Shown here piece by piece: positions 45,376 to 53,438 of a stretch of DNA of 64,000 nucleotides (the stretch's first letter is position 1; each line of letters opens with the position of its first letter). The stretch comes from Bizionia sp. M204. Lineage in GTDB: Bacteria; Bacteroidota; Bacteroidia; Flavobacteriales; Flavobacteriaceae. The stretch is taken from the NCBI RefSeq assembly GCF_023205095.1, contig NZ_CP046242.1:1291001-1355000 (forward strand), read 5' to 3'. The notes under the pieces were generated by a model. That model saw nothing but the letters and a program-made list of their open reading frames with translations, made no database searches and was not told where the DNA came from. The position numbers and the translations under genes are program-made.

Positions 45376-46569
45376 TTAGTTAATTTCTAAAATCGATTTA
45401 ATTCGCTCACTTGTTTCTTTAATACTCAAATCATCCCATGAAATAGGACTTAACTTACCTATTGCTTCCTTATAATTTGGATAATAATCCTTGAATGCTG
45501 CATGATAATTTTTTTCATATAGTTTATCTTGATACCAAGTATAAAATGAATAAACAATTGAAATATGAATTTCATTTTGTTCAGCAAATTTTGAAACTAA
45601 AAAAGGATTATTAATGTACTTTTTTATATAATGAAATTTATCTTCTGCCATAAAAAAGTCTCTTGCGAACGAATCAGCTTTATCTTCTATTAAAAATAAA
45701 TCATCGTCTCCCGTTAAATGAAAGCTATTAGTCTCTATCAAATCAAAATCAAATAACACATGATGTAATTCATGTAAAAGCGTGAACCAAATAGTAGGAT
45801 ATTTTTTATTAAAGTCAGTTAGTACAATACAAGGTTTACCATTTACTATAAAAGTGCCTCCCCTTACTTGAGTTGTTGATAAATAGTCTTGAAATATTAC
45901 TGTAACACCAATATTATAAAGTGCTTTACAAACAGTAAAAAGACCATCCTTAACATCTTGTGAATAAGGTTTAACTTTAACTATTAAATCCTTTAATCTT
46001 CCTCTATCGTATTCATTTGGATTGTCAATAACCCTAAAAGTTTGATAAGCTGACTTTATCCAAAAATCTTTCATTTTATCAGAAAAATTCCTTCTCGTTC
46101 TACTATATAATGGCTCGACAAGTTCATCTTCATACTCCTGAATAGATGAATAACCAAAAAACGTAAGAACCTTTTCAACTAATTCATCAGTATCATAATC
46201 TTTATCAAAAAAACCAAGCTTTGTTAAAGTTTTTACATCAAAATTCTTTAGTAAAAAGGTCGCTTTTCTTGCATTATCAATTGATCCAATGTTTACCTTA
46301 CTTTGATTATTTAAAACTATCTGAATGAATTTATCAATATTTATATCTAAAAATTCCGCAATTTTAACAACATGAATTAAATTTGGTTGCTTTGCAGTAC
46401 CACTAATGATTTGTTCAAAAACATCTTTATCAATATTTAAAAGCTTTAAAGCCTTTGTTTTACTGACATTGTAATCAGATAATTTTTGTTCAAATTCATT
46501 ACTAATATCAAAACTTTCATCATTAGAAAAGATTGATTTCAATAAATCATCTATATTAGATTCTTTCAT
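45376..46569 (-). CDS. XRE-HTH/ImmA-IrrE-family metallopeptidase
   Basis: A 397-residue protein with an N-terminal helix-turn-helix-like region (about residues 30-90: SKTKALKLLNIDKDVFEQIISG) and a C-terminal M78 peptidase domain with the zinc motif HELHH (His266, Glu267, His270) and a downstream DKADSFARDFFM that supplies the third ligand. Family members cleave phage or stress repressors. A TATATTTG -7 element lies on the minus strand (46596-46589). Confidence 0.87.
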   Translation of the reverse strand: MKESNIDDLLKSIFSNDESFDISNEFEQKLSDYNVSKTKALKLLNIDKDVFEQIISGTAKQPNLIHVVKIAEFLDINIDKFIQIVLNNQSKVNIGSIDNARKATFLLKNFDVKTLTKLGFFDKDYDTDELVEKVLTFFGYSSIQEYEDELVEPLYSRTRRNFSDKMKDFWIKSAYQTFRVIDNPNEYDRGRLKDLIVKVKPYSQDVKDGLFTVCKALYNIGVTVIFQDYLSTTQVRGGTFIVNGKPCIVLTDFNKKYPTIWFTLLHELHHVLFDFDLIETNSFHLTGDDDLFLIEDKADSFARDFFMAEDKFHYIKKYINNPFLVSKFAEQNEIHISIVYSFYTWYQDKLYEKNYHAAFKDYYPNYKEAIGKLSPISWDDLSIKETSERIKSILEIN

Positions 46570-46579
46570 AAAAAGAGTA

Positions 46580-46639
46580 TTTACCCTGCAAATATAAACA
46601 ATTTATCGACATATTTACAAAATCGAGGGAATTTACCCT
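46580..46639 (-). promoter_or_regulatory. Promoter of the ImmA-type gene with repeated TTTACCCT
   Basis: Minus-strand TATATTTG (46596-46589) is a good -7 match. TTTACCCT occurs just inside the expected transcript start (46580-46587) and again at 46632-46639, where it is part of AGGGAATTTACCCT. The paired copies could be sites for the gene's own helix-turn-helix domain. Confidence 0.45.
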
Positions 46640-46649
46640 TAAAAACCAC

Positions 46650-46784
46650 ACCCAACACCGTTTATAATTAATTGCTTGGTTATCTCATACTTACGAAAAT
46701 CCTCGCTGATTTTCTATTCGGTTTTTATTTGCTAAATTACGTGCTTATCGACGCCACTAATCATACACATAATCGTTGTGTAAC
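46650..46784 (+). repeat. attC-like imperfect inverted repeat
   Basis: A 135-base segment starts ACCCAACACCGTTTAT and ends AATCGTTGTGTAAC; the ends are imperfect inverse complements. ACCCAAC fits the RYYYAAC consensus of integron attC sites, while GTTGTGT only approximates GTTRRRY. The body is AT-rich, with a smaller inverted repeat around ACGAAAATC. From memory, closely similar segments are spread through Flavobacteriia genomes beside single accessory genes. Confidence 0.5.
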
Positions 46785-46809
46785 ATTTGACTTAAACCTC
46801 GTAATCTGA

Positions 46810-47688
46810 ATGAAACATCAATCCTGGAGACATCATTACTTACCTGTTTTTTATTTAAAAGGTTTTACAAAAGAATCAAACAAATTTAAAATATATAATG
46901 TTCGGGAAAAAAGATTCATTAAAAACGGAAAGGACTTTTCACCTGAATCTTACTTTTTTGAAAAAGATGGCAACACAATAAAATTCAATAAATCTGAAAC
47001 GGATTTTTTAGAAACTGAACATTATAGCCATTTTGACAATAATGCTTCAAAACTATTCGAAAAGATAAATTCTTCAAGCAATGACAATCGTTTCAATGTT
47101 GATGAAGATGATATGCCAGCAATAAATCATTTTGTCAGCTTAATGTATTGGCGTTTGCCTCACAGAACGAAAGAATTAAAAAATTTCATAAACAACAACG
47201 ATTTAAATACTTTGGGATTAGCCATAAAAGACAATTGCGGAAATAATAATAATAATAATAAACAAATTGAGGACAAATTTAAAAATAGTGAACCTTTTCT
47301 AAAAAGCTATAAATATTTCAATTCATTAATGGATTCTATGAGAGGAGTTAATTGTAGAACACCTTACACAATAATAGAAAGTACCAATAAATTTCCATAC
47401 TTGTGTTCTGACAATCCAGTGATTTTCGAAAAAACCGATATGCCGAAAGTTTATGAAGACGATTATCTATTCCCTTTATCTGGAAATAGATTGTTTATAA
47501 AGACGAATAGAAGAGAAAATTTCCCAGCTTACTTAAGGCTTATGGTAGATACTTTAGTTTATAAACAAGCAATAAAATATGTAAGTTGTACAGATGAAAG
47601 ATATATTGATATTTTAGAAAATAATTTTTTAAACTATAATATTTCTGTTGAAGAATTAAAAATTGATATATTTAATAGACTGAAATAA
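46810..47688 (+). CDS. DUF4238 protein
   Basis: A 292-residue protein of the DUF4238 family. The N-terminal HHYLPVFYLKGFT (residues 8-20) is the signature of this group, and the middle holds YTIIESTNKFPYLCSDNPVIF, where the final S-D-N-P-V is also typical. The family is common in accessory and defence-rich DNA and is uncharacterised. The gene is bounded on both sides by related inverted repeats, as if carried as a cassette. An NNNN tract around residue 145 comes from an AAT repeat. Confidence 0.83.
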   Translation: MKHQSWRHHYLPVFYLKGFTKESNKFKIYNVREKRFIKNGKDFSPESYFFEKDGNTIKFNKSETDFLETEHYSHFDNNASKLFEKINSSSNDNRFNVDEDDMPAINHFVSLMYWRLPHRTKELKNFINNNDLNTLGLAIKDNCGNNNNNNKQIEDKFKNSEPFLKSYKYFNSLMDSMRGVNCRTPYTIIESTNKFPYLCSDNPVIFEKTDMPKVYEDDYLFPLSGNRLFIKTNRRENFPAYLRLMVDTLVYKQAIKYVSCTDERYIDILENNFLNYNISVEELKIDIFNRLK

Positions 47689-47692
47689 AAAC

Positions 47693-47721
47693 GTTACACA
47701 ACACCGGTAACCGTTGCACAA
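47693..47721 (+). repeat. Short attC-like repeat after the DUF4238 gene
   Basis: GTTACACAACACCGG is the inverse of CGTTGTGTAAC at 46774-46784 in its first eleven bases and continues with TAACCGTTGCAC, making a compact imperfect palindrome. It would mark the other end of the DUF4238 unit. Confidence 0.45.
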
Positions 47722-48038
47722 AGCTTTAAAAATTTATGACCAAAACACAATTAAGCCCTTTTTAGGGCTTTTTTAATATTCTGCAACTGCTATTTAATTA
47801 AATTTTGTTTGGTGGAAATTGAAGATTATTAGGTTTTGGAGTCCATTTATTTTAGAAAATATAAGACCAAGTGATTTTGCCCCGCTCCCGCGCGATTGCA
47901 TCGCGTGGGAAACAAAATAAAATAATCATGCAACGAATATTTTTATCTACAAACAATCACACGATGAATTATTACTTTTTTTCATGCTTAAGACAACATT
48001 ATAAGCATTTTTCATGCAAACTAAACACTTTTTCATGT
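47722..48038. other. Intergenic stretch before the Fic gene
   Basis: It contains a terminator (47753-47775), a GC-rich stem TCCCGCGCGA/TCGCGTGGGA (47886-47910, one mismatch) and three copies of TTTTTCATG ending at 47986, 48016 and 48037. No coding frame is convincing. Confidence 0.55.
47753..47775 (+). terminator. Rho-independent terminator
   Basis: AAGCCC pairs with GGGCTT across a six-base loop, followed by a T-run. It ends the DUF4238 transcript. Confidence 0.75.
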
Positions 48039-48046
48039 TATATTTG
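47976..48046 (+). promoter_or_regulatory. Fic promoter with three TTTTTCATG repeats
   Basis: The -7 element TATATTTG is at 48039-48046, 26 bases before the start codon. Upstream lie three direct repeats of TTTTTCATG, with CATG at 47983, 48013 and 48034 (spacings 30 and 21, close to three and two helical turns). They look like sites on one face of the DNA for a regulator. Confidence 0.5.
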
Positions 48047-48071
48047 TAAACATAATTCATACTAAAGCAAC

Positions 48072-49610
48072 ATGAATAACTATTTTTCACAACAAATAAC
48101 TGTTTTTCACAACATAGACACACCAGAACCTGGAACTTTGGCAGGATATGCCCTCTTGTTGGAATTTCTTATACAAGAAAAAAACATAGCTGTTCCCATG
48201 CCTAGTAAATTGGCCATAGTAACAGATAAACATCAAAGATATAATACAGATAGATGGCAAGTTTTCACCAAGCGCCACAAACCAAATAAGGATATAATAA
48301 GTCATATCGTATTTGCCATAAAGTATGAAGGAATCGATCTATATATTTTAAAACAACTCTTCCTTAATTTAGGTGAAGGAACTATAAAAGAATACATCCT
48401 ATCAGAACCTACAGGACAATATGCAAGACGAATATGGTTTTTATATGAATGGCTGCTAGGAAAAGAACTAGATATCCTAGACCTAAAAACAGGAACTTAT
48501 GTGGAAGTAGTAAATGAGAAACTACAATATCCGGGACCAACAATAAATTCAACAAGGCATCGTGTAAAAAACAACTTACCTGGCACCAGAGACTTTTGCC
48601 CGATGATCCATAGAACAGATAAAATAGAGACCTTTCAAGAAAAAGATTTTTCTAATAGAATGGCATTCGATCTAAAAGGGAAAGACAAAGATTTAATTAG
48701 AAGAACAGCCGCGTTTTTATTACTAAAAGATTCCAAAGCATCTTTTGCTATTGAAGGAGAAAAACCCGAAAACCAAAGAGCAAGAAATTGGGGGAAAGCC
48801 ATTGGCCAAGCAGGTAAAAAAGAAGTATCACTTCAAGAGTTAGAACGGTTACAAAACATAGTAATTGGTAAAAACAAACTCAAGCAAATGGGATTGAGAA
48901 CTCAAGAAGGATTTATTGGGGAACATGACCGAGAAACCTTTGCACCTATTCCAGATCACATTTCCGCAAAAGTACAGGACTTGCCGGTACTTATGAATGG
49001 ACTTATTGAAACCAATAAAATACTAAACCAGAGTCAATACGACCCTGTTTTAATGGCCACGGTTATGGCTTTTGGGTTTGTGTTTATTCATCCTTTTTCT
49101 GATGGAAATGGCCGTTTACACAGATATTTGATGCACCATATTCTAATAAGAAAGAATTATACAACTAGAGATATGATTTTTCCAATATCTGCTGCAATAT
49201 TAAATAATATAAGCAAGTATCAGGAAGTGCTAGAGGCGTTTTCAGAGCCTAGGCTAGAATTAATTGATTGGACTCCAACAGAAGACCATAATGTTAAAAT
49301 TTTAAACGAAACAATAGATTTATATCGTTATGCAGACCTAACGCTTCAAGCAGAATTTTTATATGCATGTGTTGAAGAAACTATTGAGGAAATAATTCCA
49401 AACGAAATTAAATTTTTGGAACAACATGATGAAATGGCAGAATACATCAATGCCATGGCAACACTTCCAAATACAGATACCGACTTATTAATTAAGTTTT
49501 TAATCCAAAATAACGGTAAATTATCTCAAGCAAAAAAAGACAAATTCTTTGAAGAGTTATCAGATGAGATACTAAATAATATTGAAAAGAAGTTTGCTCA
49601 AGTGTTTTAA
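48072..49610 (+). CDS. Fic-family AMPylator-like protein
   Basis: A 512-residue protein with a central Fic domain. The catalytic motif HPFSDGNGRLHR (residues 340-351) matches HPFx(D/E)GNGRxxR, so AMP transfer to a hydroxyl side chain is expected. SFAIEG (residues 224-229) fits the inhibitory (S/T)xxxE(G/N) helix upstream of the Fic core, i.e. a self-inhibited class II enzyme. The first 200 residues and the C-terminal 120 are helical and unassigned. Targets are unknown; in this setting a defence or toxin role is possible. Confidence 0.9.
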   Translation: MNNYFSQQITVFHNIDTPEPGTLAGYALLLEFLIQEKNIAVPMPSKLAIVTDKHQRYNTDRWQVFTKRHKPNKDIISHIVFAIKYEGIDLYILKQLFLNLGEGTIKEYILSEPTGQYARRIWFLYEWLLGKELDILDLKTGTYVEVVNEKLQYPGPTINSTRHRVKNNLPGTRDFCPMIHRTDKIETFQEKDFSNRMAFDLKGKDKDLIRRTAAFLLLKDSKASFAIEGEKPENQRARNWGKAIGQAGKKEVSLQELERLQNIVIGKNKLKQMGLRTQEGFIGEHDRETFAPIPDHISAKVQDLPVLMNGLIETNKILNQSQYDPVLMATVMAFGFVFIHPFSDGNGRLHRYLMHHILIRKNYTTRDMIFPISAAILNNISKYQEVLEAFSEPRLELIDWTPTEDHNVKILNETIDLYRYADLTLQAEFLYACVEETIEEIIPNEIKFLEQHDEMAEYINAMATLPNTDTDLLIKFLIQNNGKLSQAKKDKFFEELSDEILNNIEKKFAQVF

Positions 49611-49859
49611 TTCAATTTTTTAAGTTTATTGAGGATGTCTGTTAAAAACCCATAAATCAGACACAAACCCAACTTCGGTTTAACACCTTGGTCAACTTAA
49701 AAATTCGGAAGGCAGGTAATAAGGTGTTCGTCAGTCGCTCCATTTTGTTCCATAAAACATATCTGCAAGCCAATTCGGTATGCGTTCGGTATACTGCTTT
49801 TTAAAATAAGCTTGCAACACTTATAAAACCTAGCAATTACAAGGCTTGCATATACCATA
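49611..49859. other. Gene-free stretch leading into the structured region
   Basis: No gene is visible. It holds GTCTG...CAGAC as a weak stem just after the Fic gene, and GGTATGCG/GGTATAC near-repeats around 49785. I see no TAnnTTTG element that would start the candidate RNA. Confidence 0.45.
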
Positions 49860-50612
49860 AATAGTACCACTGCGGCGAGACGTCCTCGTTGGCACTATTT
49901 ATTTGTTTTATTTCACACATTCACTCCCTCCTCACCCGTAGCTACTTTTTTACCCCAAACCCCTTTTAGGTATGCGCGCAAGCGCATGTAATGTATTTGG
50001 GGTAAAACCGCTACTTCATATGATGCGAGCCTGCGGGTCGCTGCGGCCAAACCCCACATATATAATAGCCAGATAAATCAATAGTGTCTTTTAAATTCAA
50101 ATGATTCAAAATTTGATTACGACTGCCGCTTCAAATATGTGGGGCTGCGGGTGGCATATTTTTTGACCTGTCAAGTTTGCAAATAAGATAACCCCTGAAT
50201 CCCTGCGAAAGCAGGGACCTCTTTTAAGTACAATCAATTTTTTTCGCATTAGACCAACCTGTAATCTCAAGGGGTTATCCTATTTTGCAAAACATGCAAG
50301 AGCAACTCATGCAATCGGCCATTCCATCCTGCCCGAATCGTTTTTACATTTCGGATTGGCTATAAGTAATCATTCAAAGAACATGCGCCTACACCATTAA
50401 ATACATCAATATACACGCGCTTTAGTAAGCGCCAAGCCTGAAATGAAAACGATTACCAAAACCTTCCGTGGCCTCTTTTATTCGTCGCACTTGCCATAAC
50501 ATAAACAGTCAGTTACCATCCAAACAAAAACATCAAAAAATGCGCCACCCTTGCGGTAAACCGTTGCTGTGGTACGCACTTTTGCCGAAAAAGGCAACGT
50601 GCTGTTACCACA
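49860..50612 (+). ncRNA. Candidate large structured RNA or structured mobile-element DNA
   Basis: Some 750 bases without a credible gene carry nested inverted repeats. In order: AATAGTACCA/TGGCACTATT (49860-49899) enclosing CGAG/CTCG; TACCCCAAA/TTTGGGGTA (49951-50004) enclosing ATGCGC-GCAA-GCGCAT; CCCCACATAT/ATATGTGGGG (50052-50144); a 20-bp arm pair (50176-50196 and 50270-50291) enclosing CCCTGC-GAAA-GCAGGG; GCGCTT-TAGT-AAGCGC (50417-50432); and a three-tier stem at 50568-50612. Two loops are GNRA tetraloops only when read on the plus strand, which suggests the RNA is transcribed that way. No known class is recognised. Confidence 0.5.
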
Positions 50613-50696
50613 CCACCCTTGCTAAACTCGCAGCCGGCTCGCGCCTTAAGGATTACCTGCTGAAATCATATCTTTAGTCTTCAAAAAAAAACAAAC

Positions 50697-50990
50697 ATGA
50701 TAACAAAAACAATTCAAATTACAGAAGTATCAGTCGATGAATTAGCAAACCTAGTAGCAGATAAACTAGTACTAAAAATTGAAGCTTATTTAAATAAAAT
50801 TGCCGCTACAAAAAATGAAGTATTATTAACCAGAAAAGAAACAGCCGAATATTTTAAAGTAAGTTTAGTCACAATACATCATTGGACTAAAAATGGAATT
50901 TTAAACGCTACGTATATTGGAAATCGCGTTTATTATAAAAAACAAACAGTTTTAGAAATTGTAGAAAAGCAAACTAGAAGATTAAAATAA
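50697..50990 (+). CDS. Helix-turn-helix (excisionase/MerR-like) DNA-binding protein
   Basis: A 97-residue protein with an N-terminal helical part and a C-terminal HTH_17-type domain: LLTRKETAEYFKVSLVTIHHWTKNG, then a short wing IGNRVYYKKQTVLEIVE. This form is used by excisionases and small regulators of mobile elements. It follows the structured region directly and opens the module up to 53298. Confidence 0.82.
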   Translation: MITKTIQITEVSVDELANLVADKLVLKIEAYLNKIAATKNEVLLTRKETAEYFKVSLVTIHHWTKNGILNATYIGNRVYYKKQTVLEIVEKQTRRLK

Positions 50991-51335
50991 AAAAAACAAC
51001 AAAGATAGTAGCCTCCCTCCAGCCCCACTATAATACTATAAAGTTCAAGCCCTACGGGTTTTGAACAAAACTTTTTTAAATAAACAAAGGGGCCTTTATA
51101 GGCTTAAGTTCGCTAAAAAACTTTCATCCAAAAAACTTGACAGTATTTCCTCGGCTACAGGTTTTTTGCTTTCTTTTTTCTTTTTCTTTTCTTCCGAAAA
51201 AAATATGAAAGGGAATAGATAGTTTTTAAAACAACATGTATAACGAAAGAACACTGACGACCTATTAGCAGAATACGCCTATATATTTTTTAGATAAAGA
51301 ACATAAAAAAAGGCCCTTTAAGAAAGAGCCTTTGC
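50991..51335. other. Gene-free stretch with hairpins
   Basis: It contains GTTCAA/TTGAAC around a CCCTACGGG core (about 51041-51064), a pyrimidine-rich tract near 51170-51200, and AAGGC/GCCTT (about 51308-51332) with flanking A/T runs that can terminate the minus-strand genes to the right. There is no coding frame. Confidence 0.5.
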
Positions 51336-51515
51336 CTATTTTTTGAAGAAACTGAAAATATAATTTAAAAGTTTGGCCACTAAATAACTGACAGAAGCCC
51401 CTATACTAGCCATAACAACCGTGAACAGAATAGCATCCAAACTAATATTTAAGGCGATAGAAAAAAGCGTGCCGCCCAAAAATCCGATTTTAGTATGGAC
51501 ATTACCAAAATCCAT
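51336..51515 (-). CDS. Small two-helix membrane protein (holin-like)
   Basis: A 59-residue protein from the ATG at 51513-51515, chosen because it lies one base after the stop of the preceding gene. It has two hydrophobic segments (about 10-28 and 31-50) and a basic C-terminal end (FSFFKK). Size and layout resemble holins, but no sequence family is recognised. Confidence 0.6.
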   Translation of the reverse strand: MDFGNVHTKIGFLGGTLFSIALNISLDAILFTVVMASIGASVSYLVAKLLNYIFSFFKK

Positions 51516-51516
51516 C

Positions 51517-51741
51517 CTATTCTTTTTTATCTGAAGGCTTATCAATAACAGCCGCCTGACTCACAGCTGTAGCCACTGTTCCGGCAACGGCCATATAAGT
51601 GGCAATGGTAATAACAATGGCGGGCAAACTAATGGGAGCTGTAATAATAGCACCGCCAGCAGTGGCAAGAGCAATACCGATATTTCTCAATATCTTGAAA
51701 AACTTCGGGGTCGGTTTTTTATAACGTTCTACTAAATTCAT
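51517..51741 (-). CDS. Small membrane protein (holin-like)
   Basis: A 74-residue protein with a basic N-terminus (NLVERYKKPTPKFFK), two adjoining Ala/Gly/Ile-rich membrane helices (about 22-60) and a charged tail. It is followed at once by the second small membrane protein. Two small membrane proteins downstream of DUF5675 suggest a lysis-like or export-like function by analogy with phage cassettes. Confidence 0.6.
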   Translation of the reverse strand: MNLVERYKKPTPKFFKILRNIGIALATAGGAIITAPISLPAIVITIATYMAVAGTVATAVSQAAVIDKPSDKKE

Positions 51742-51800
51742 AATATTATGTTTTTTTTAACCGCTCGTCATTCCCTCCTTTTAGGGAGGGCTTTTAGTGG

Positions 51801-52196
51801 TTAATGGTTAATGGTTAAAAAAATAAGTTCTTTGCGTTCAAAAGCTTGATGACAAAGCGAAAGCAACTTTTGCATCGCCAATTTAGAGGACCATCCAGTG
51901 CCAATGCCAGAAAGCTGACTTACCGGTGCCAAACACCCTTCTAATTCAGTTGCAGCGTCATTAGCCTGGTGAATCAAAATCAATTGCCTACCCGCAACCG
52001 ACTTCACATGTAAATGATTCCCCAACCGACTTGAATTTCGGTGTTCTAATTCATAAACCCCTTCGGGAATACAAGACACCAAGCGCTTATTTTCCAGCCA
52101 AGGCAATTCAATCATAAAACAGAGAAACCGACCATTAATAAAGAGGGCACCATTGGTACCCTCTTTAAAATACTGTCTTTGGAGCAGCAAATCCAT
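51801..52196 (-). CDS. DUF5675 protein
   Basis: A 131-residue protein of the DUF5675 family: GTNGALFINGRFLCFMIELPW at residues 14-34, then CIPEGVYELEHRNSSRLGNHLHV, with ILIHQAND and later a conserved GTGWSS. The family occurs in phages and mobile elements of Bacteroidota and resembles small wall-active domains; the activity is not shown. It lies one base after the 251-residue gene. Confidence 0.8.
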   Translation of the reverse strand: MDLLLQRQYFKEGTNGALFINGRFLCFMIELPWLENKRLVSCIPEGVYELEHRNSSRLGNHLHVKSVAGRQLILIHQANDAATELEGCLAPVSQLSGIGTGWSSKLAMQKLLSLCHQAFERKELIFLTINH

Positions 52197-52197
52197 C

Positions 52198-52953
52198 TTA
52201 CAAGGTGTCTACTAATGCTACAGAAAGTGCATTAAAAGCACCATTTTTAAGCGGATACATCTCGCCATTCACTTCTTGATAAAAGGCAATACCAACAACC
52301 TCTAAAATCGGTAACACCGAGTTAGCAGTAAGCGTGGCATTCAAAGCAATAGCAGCCGTATCTGGAGCCGTATACGGTAAAATACCAGTCGCATCTGTTT
52401 CAAAAACAAAGGTTTCATTCACAAAATCGACTTCGGCAGCACCCATTACAATGCTGAAATGCGTAGTTCCGATTGGAGACGCAATACGCACAGTAGGACT
52501 AAAAGGCGCTAATGTTACATCCCCACTTCCAGAAACGCGATCTAAAACCACATTATATGGAGCGAATAAAGTAGAAGCTAATTTACCGTTGAGGTTAAAC
52601 TCAAAACCTAAAAGCCTATTTAAATCTCCACCTTGAACGGTTCGCTCACCTCTTGTATTCACAAGGTCCGTTTTAATAATAGCCACCAAATCTTTAGTCA
52701 ATCTACTAACAACTCGTTTGTCTTTGGCATTCTGCAGCAACACCCGAATCGAATTCCTAATCAGCTTACCGGCTTTACCTGCACGCCCAAATTCAGAACC
52801 GTTTTCACGCGTTCGTTGAAACGCAGGATCATTCGCAATACGATTACCATCAATACCGCCTTTAGTACGCGCCAAATGCCCGTCGCTTGTCTTGTAAAAG
52901 GAAATATCATCCAGAGTTCCCTTTAATTTTATAATACCAGTTTGTCTTGCCAT
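52198..52953 (-). CDS. Conserved Bacteroidota protein of unknown function in a DUF5675 module
   Basis: A 251-residue protein from the ATG at 52953 (MARQTGIIKLKG); an in-frame Met nine codons earlier is less likely. The N-terminal half is basic and helical (KTSDGHLARTKGG, FQRTRENGSEFGRAGKAGK, RVVSRLTKDL), the C-terminal half is beta-rich. There is no signal peptide. I know no function; the fold pattern of a basic arm plus a beta domain would suit a structural or particle protein, which is only a guess. The DUF5675 gene starts one base after its end. Confidence 0.7.
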   Translation of the reverse strand: MARQTGIIKLKGTLDDISFYKTSDGHLARTKGGIDGNRIANDPAFQRTRENGSEFGRAGKAGKLIRNSIRVLLQNAKDKRVVSRLTKDLVAIIKTDLVNTRGERTVQGGDLNRLLGFEFNLNGKLASTLFAPYNVVLDRVSGSGDVTLAPFSPTVRIASPIGTTHFSIVMGAAEVDFVNETFVFETDATGILPYTAPDTAAIALNATLTANSVLPILEVVGIAFYQEVNGEMYPLKNGAFNALSVALVDTL

Positions 52954-53103
52954 GGTTTCAAAGTTTTTTAGTTTTATCAAAACTCCGTATCTTTAATAAG
53001 CAATCCCAAAAGCACTTCCGGCCCATGCCGAAAAGTGCCTTTTTTGCCAATTTAAACCTATAGATGATGGTAGGATCATGTATAGATAAAGCATAGATAA
53101 AGT

Positions 53104-53298
53104 ATGAGCAACATCAAAAGACTATGTATTTACCCAAAAGATATTATGCGTATCACTGGCCGAAGTGAACGCTATAGTCGCCAGCTGTTTAAAAAAATAA
53201 AAGAGCATTTAGACAAAAAGGATCATCAGGTCCTAACAATCAAGGAGTTTTCAGAATATGCTGGTATTGAAGAAGATATGGTAAATAGATTCATTTAG
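53104..53298 (+). CDS. Small HTH-like protein, divergent from the DUF5675 module
   Basis: A 64-residue basic protein with a predicted helix-turn-helix (IMRITGRSERYSRQLFKKIKEHL) and a second helical segment (LTIKEFSEYAGIEEDMVNRF). It is transcribed away from the minus-strand module, with 150 bases between the two starts, as a regulator would be. No named family is recognised. Confidence 0.68.
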   Translation: MSNIKRLCIYPKDIMRITGRSERYSRQLFKKIKEHLDKKDHQVLTIKEFSEYAGIEEDMVNRFI

Positions 53299-53366
53299 AA
53301 TCAAACGGTTCGGTTCACTATTCGGTTCACTCCATATTTTTTAGATGTTTAATTAGTTGATACACA

Positions 53367-53404
53367 GCGTAGAAAGAGGAACTGGATAGTTCCTCTTTCT
53401 ACGC
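53367..53404. repeat. Perfect 17-bp hairpin with a four-base loop
   Basis: GCGTAGAAAGAGGAACT pairs without mismatch with its complement around GGAT. No T-run follows on the plus strand. It stands 68 bases after the HTH gene, just before a normal terminator. Confidence 0.75.
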
Positions 53405-53409
53405 AAAAT

Positions 53410-53438
53410 AAAGCTTCACTCAAAGAGTGGAGCTTTTT
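53410..53438 (+). terminator. Rho-independent terminator
   Basis: AAAGCTTCACTC pairs with GAGTGGAGCTTT (one G-T pair) around AAA, followed by a T-run. It closes the HTH gene transcript. Confidence 0.75.

Noticed and set aside
47976-48046. CRISPR-like spacing of TTTTTCATG repeats
   Set aside because: Only three nine-base copies at unequal spacing just before a promoter; far too short and few for a CRISPR array. No cas genes are in the window.
49860-50612. Group II intron
   Set aside because: No domain V-like hairpin with the usual AGC triad was found and there is no reverse transcriptase frame nearby.
50468-50677. A 69-codon open frame inside the structured region
   Set aside because: It overlaps the three-tier stem at 50568-50612, has no recognisable domain and an unusual Cys/Lys composition, and starts within GC-rich hairpin DNA. 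It is treated as chance.
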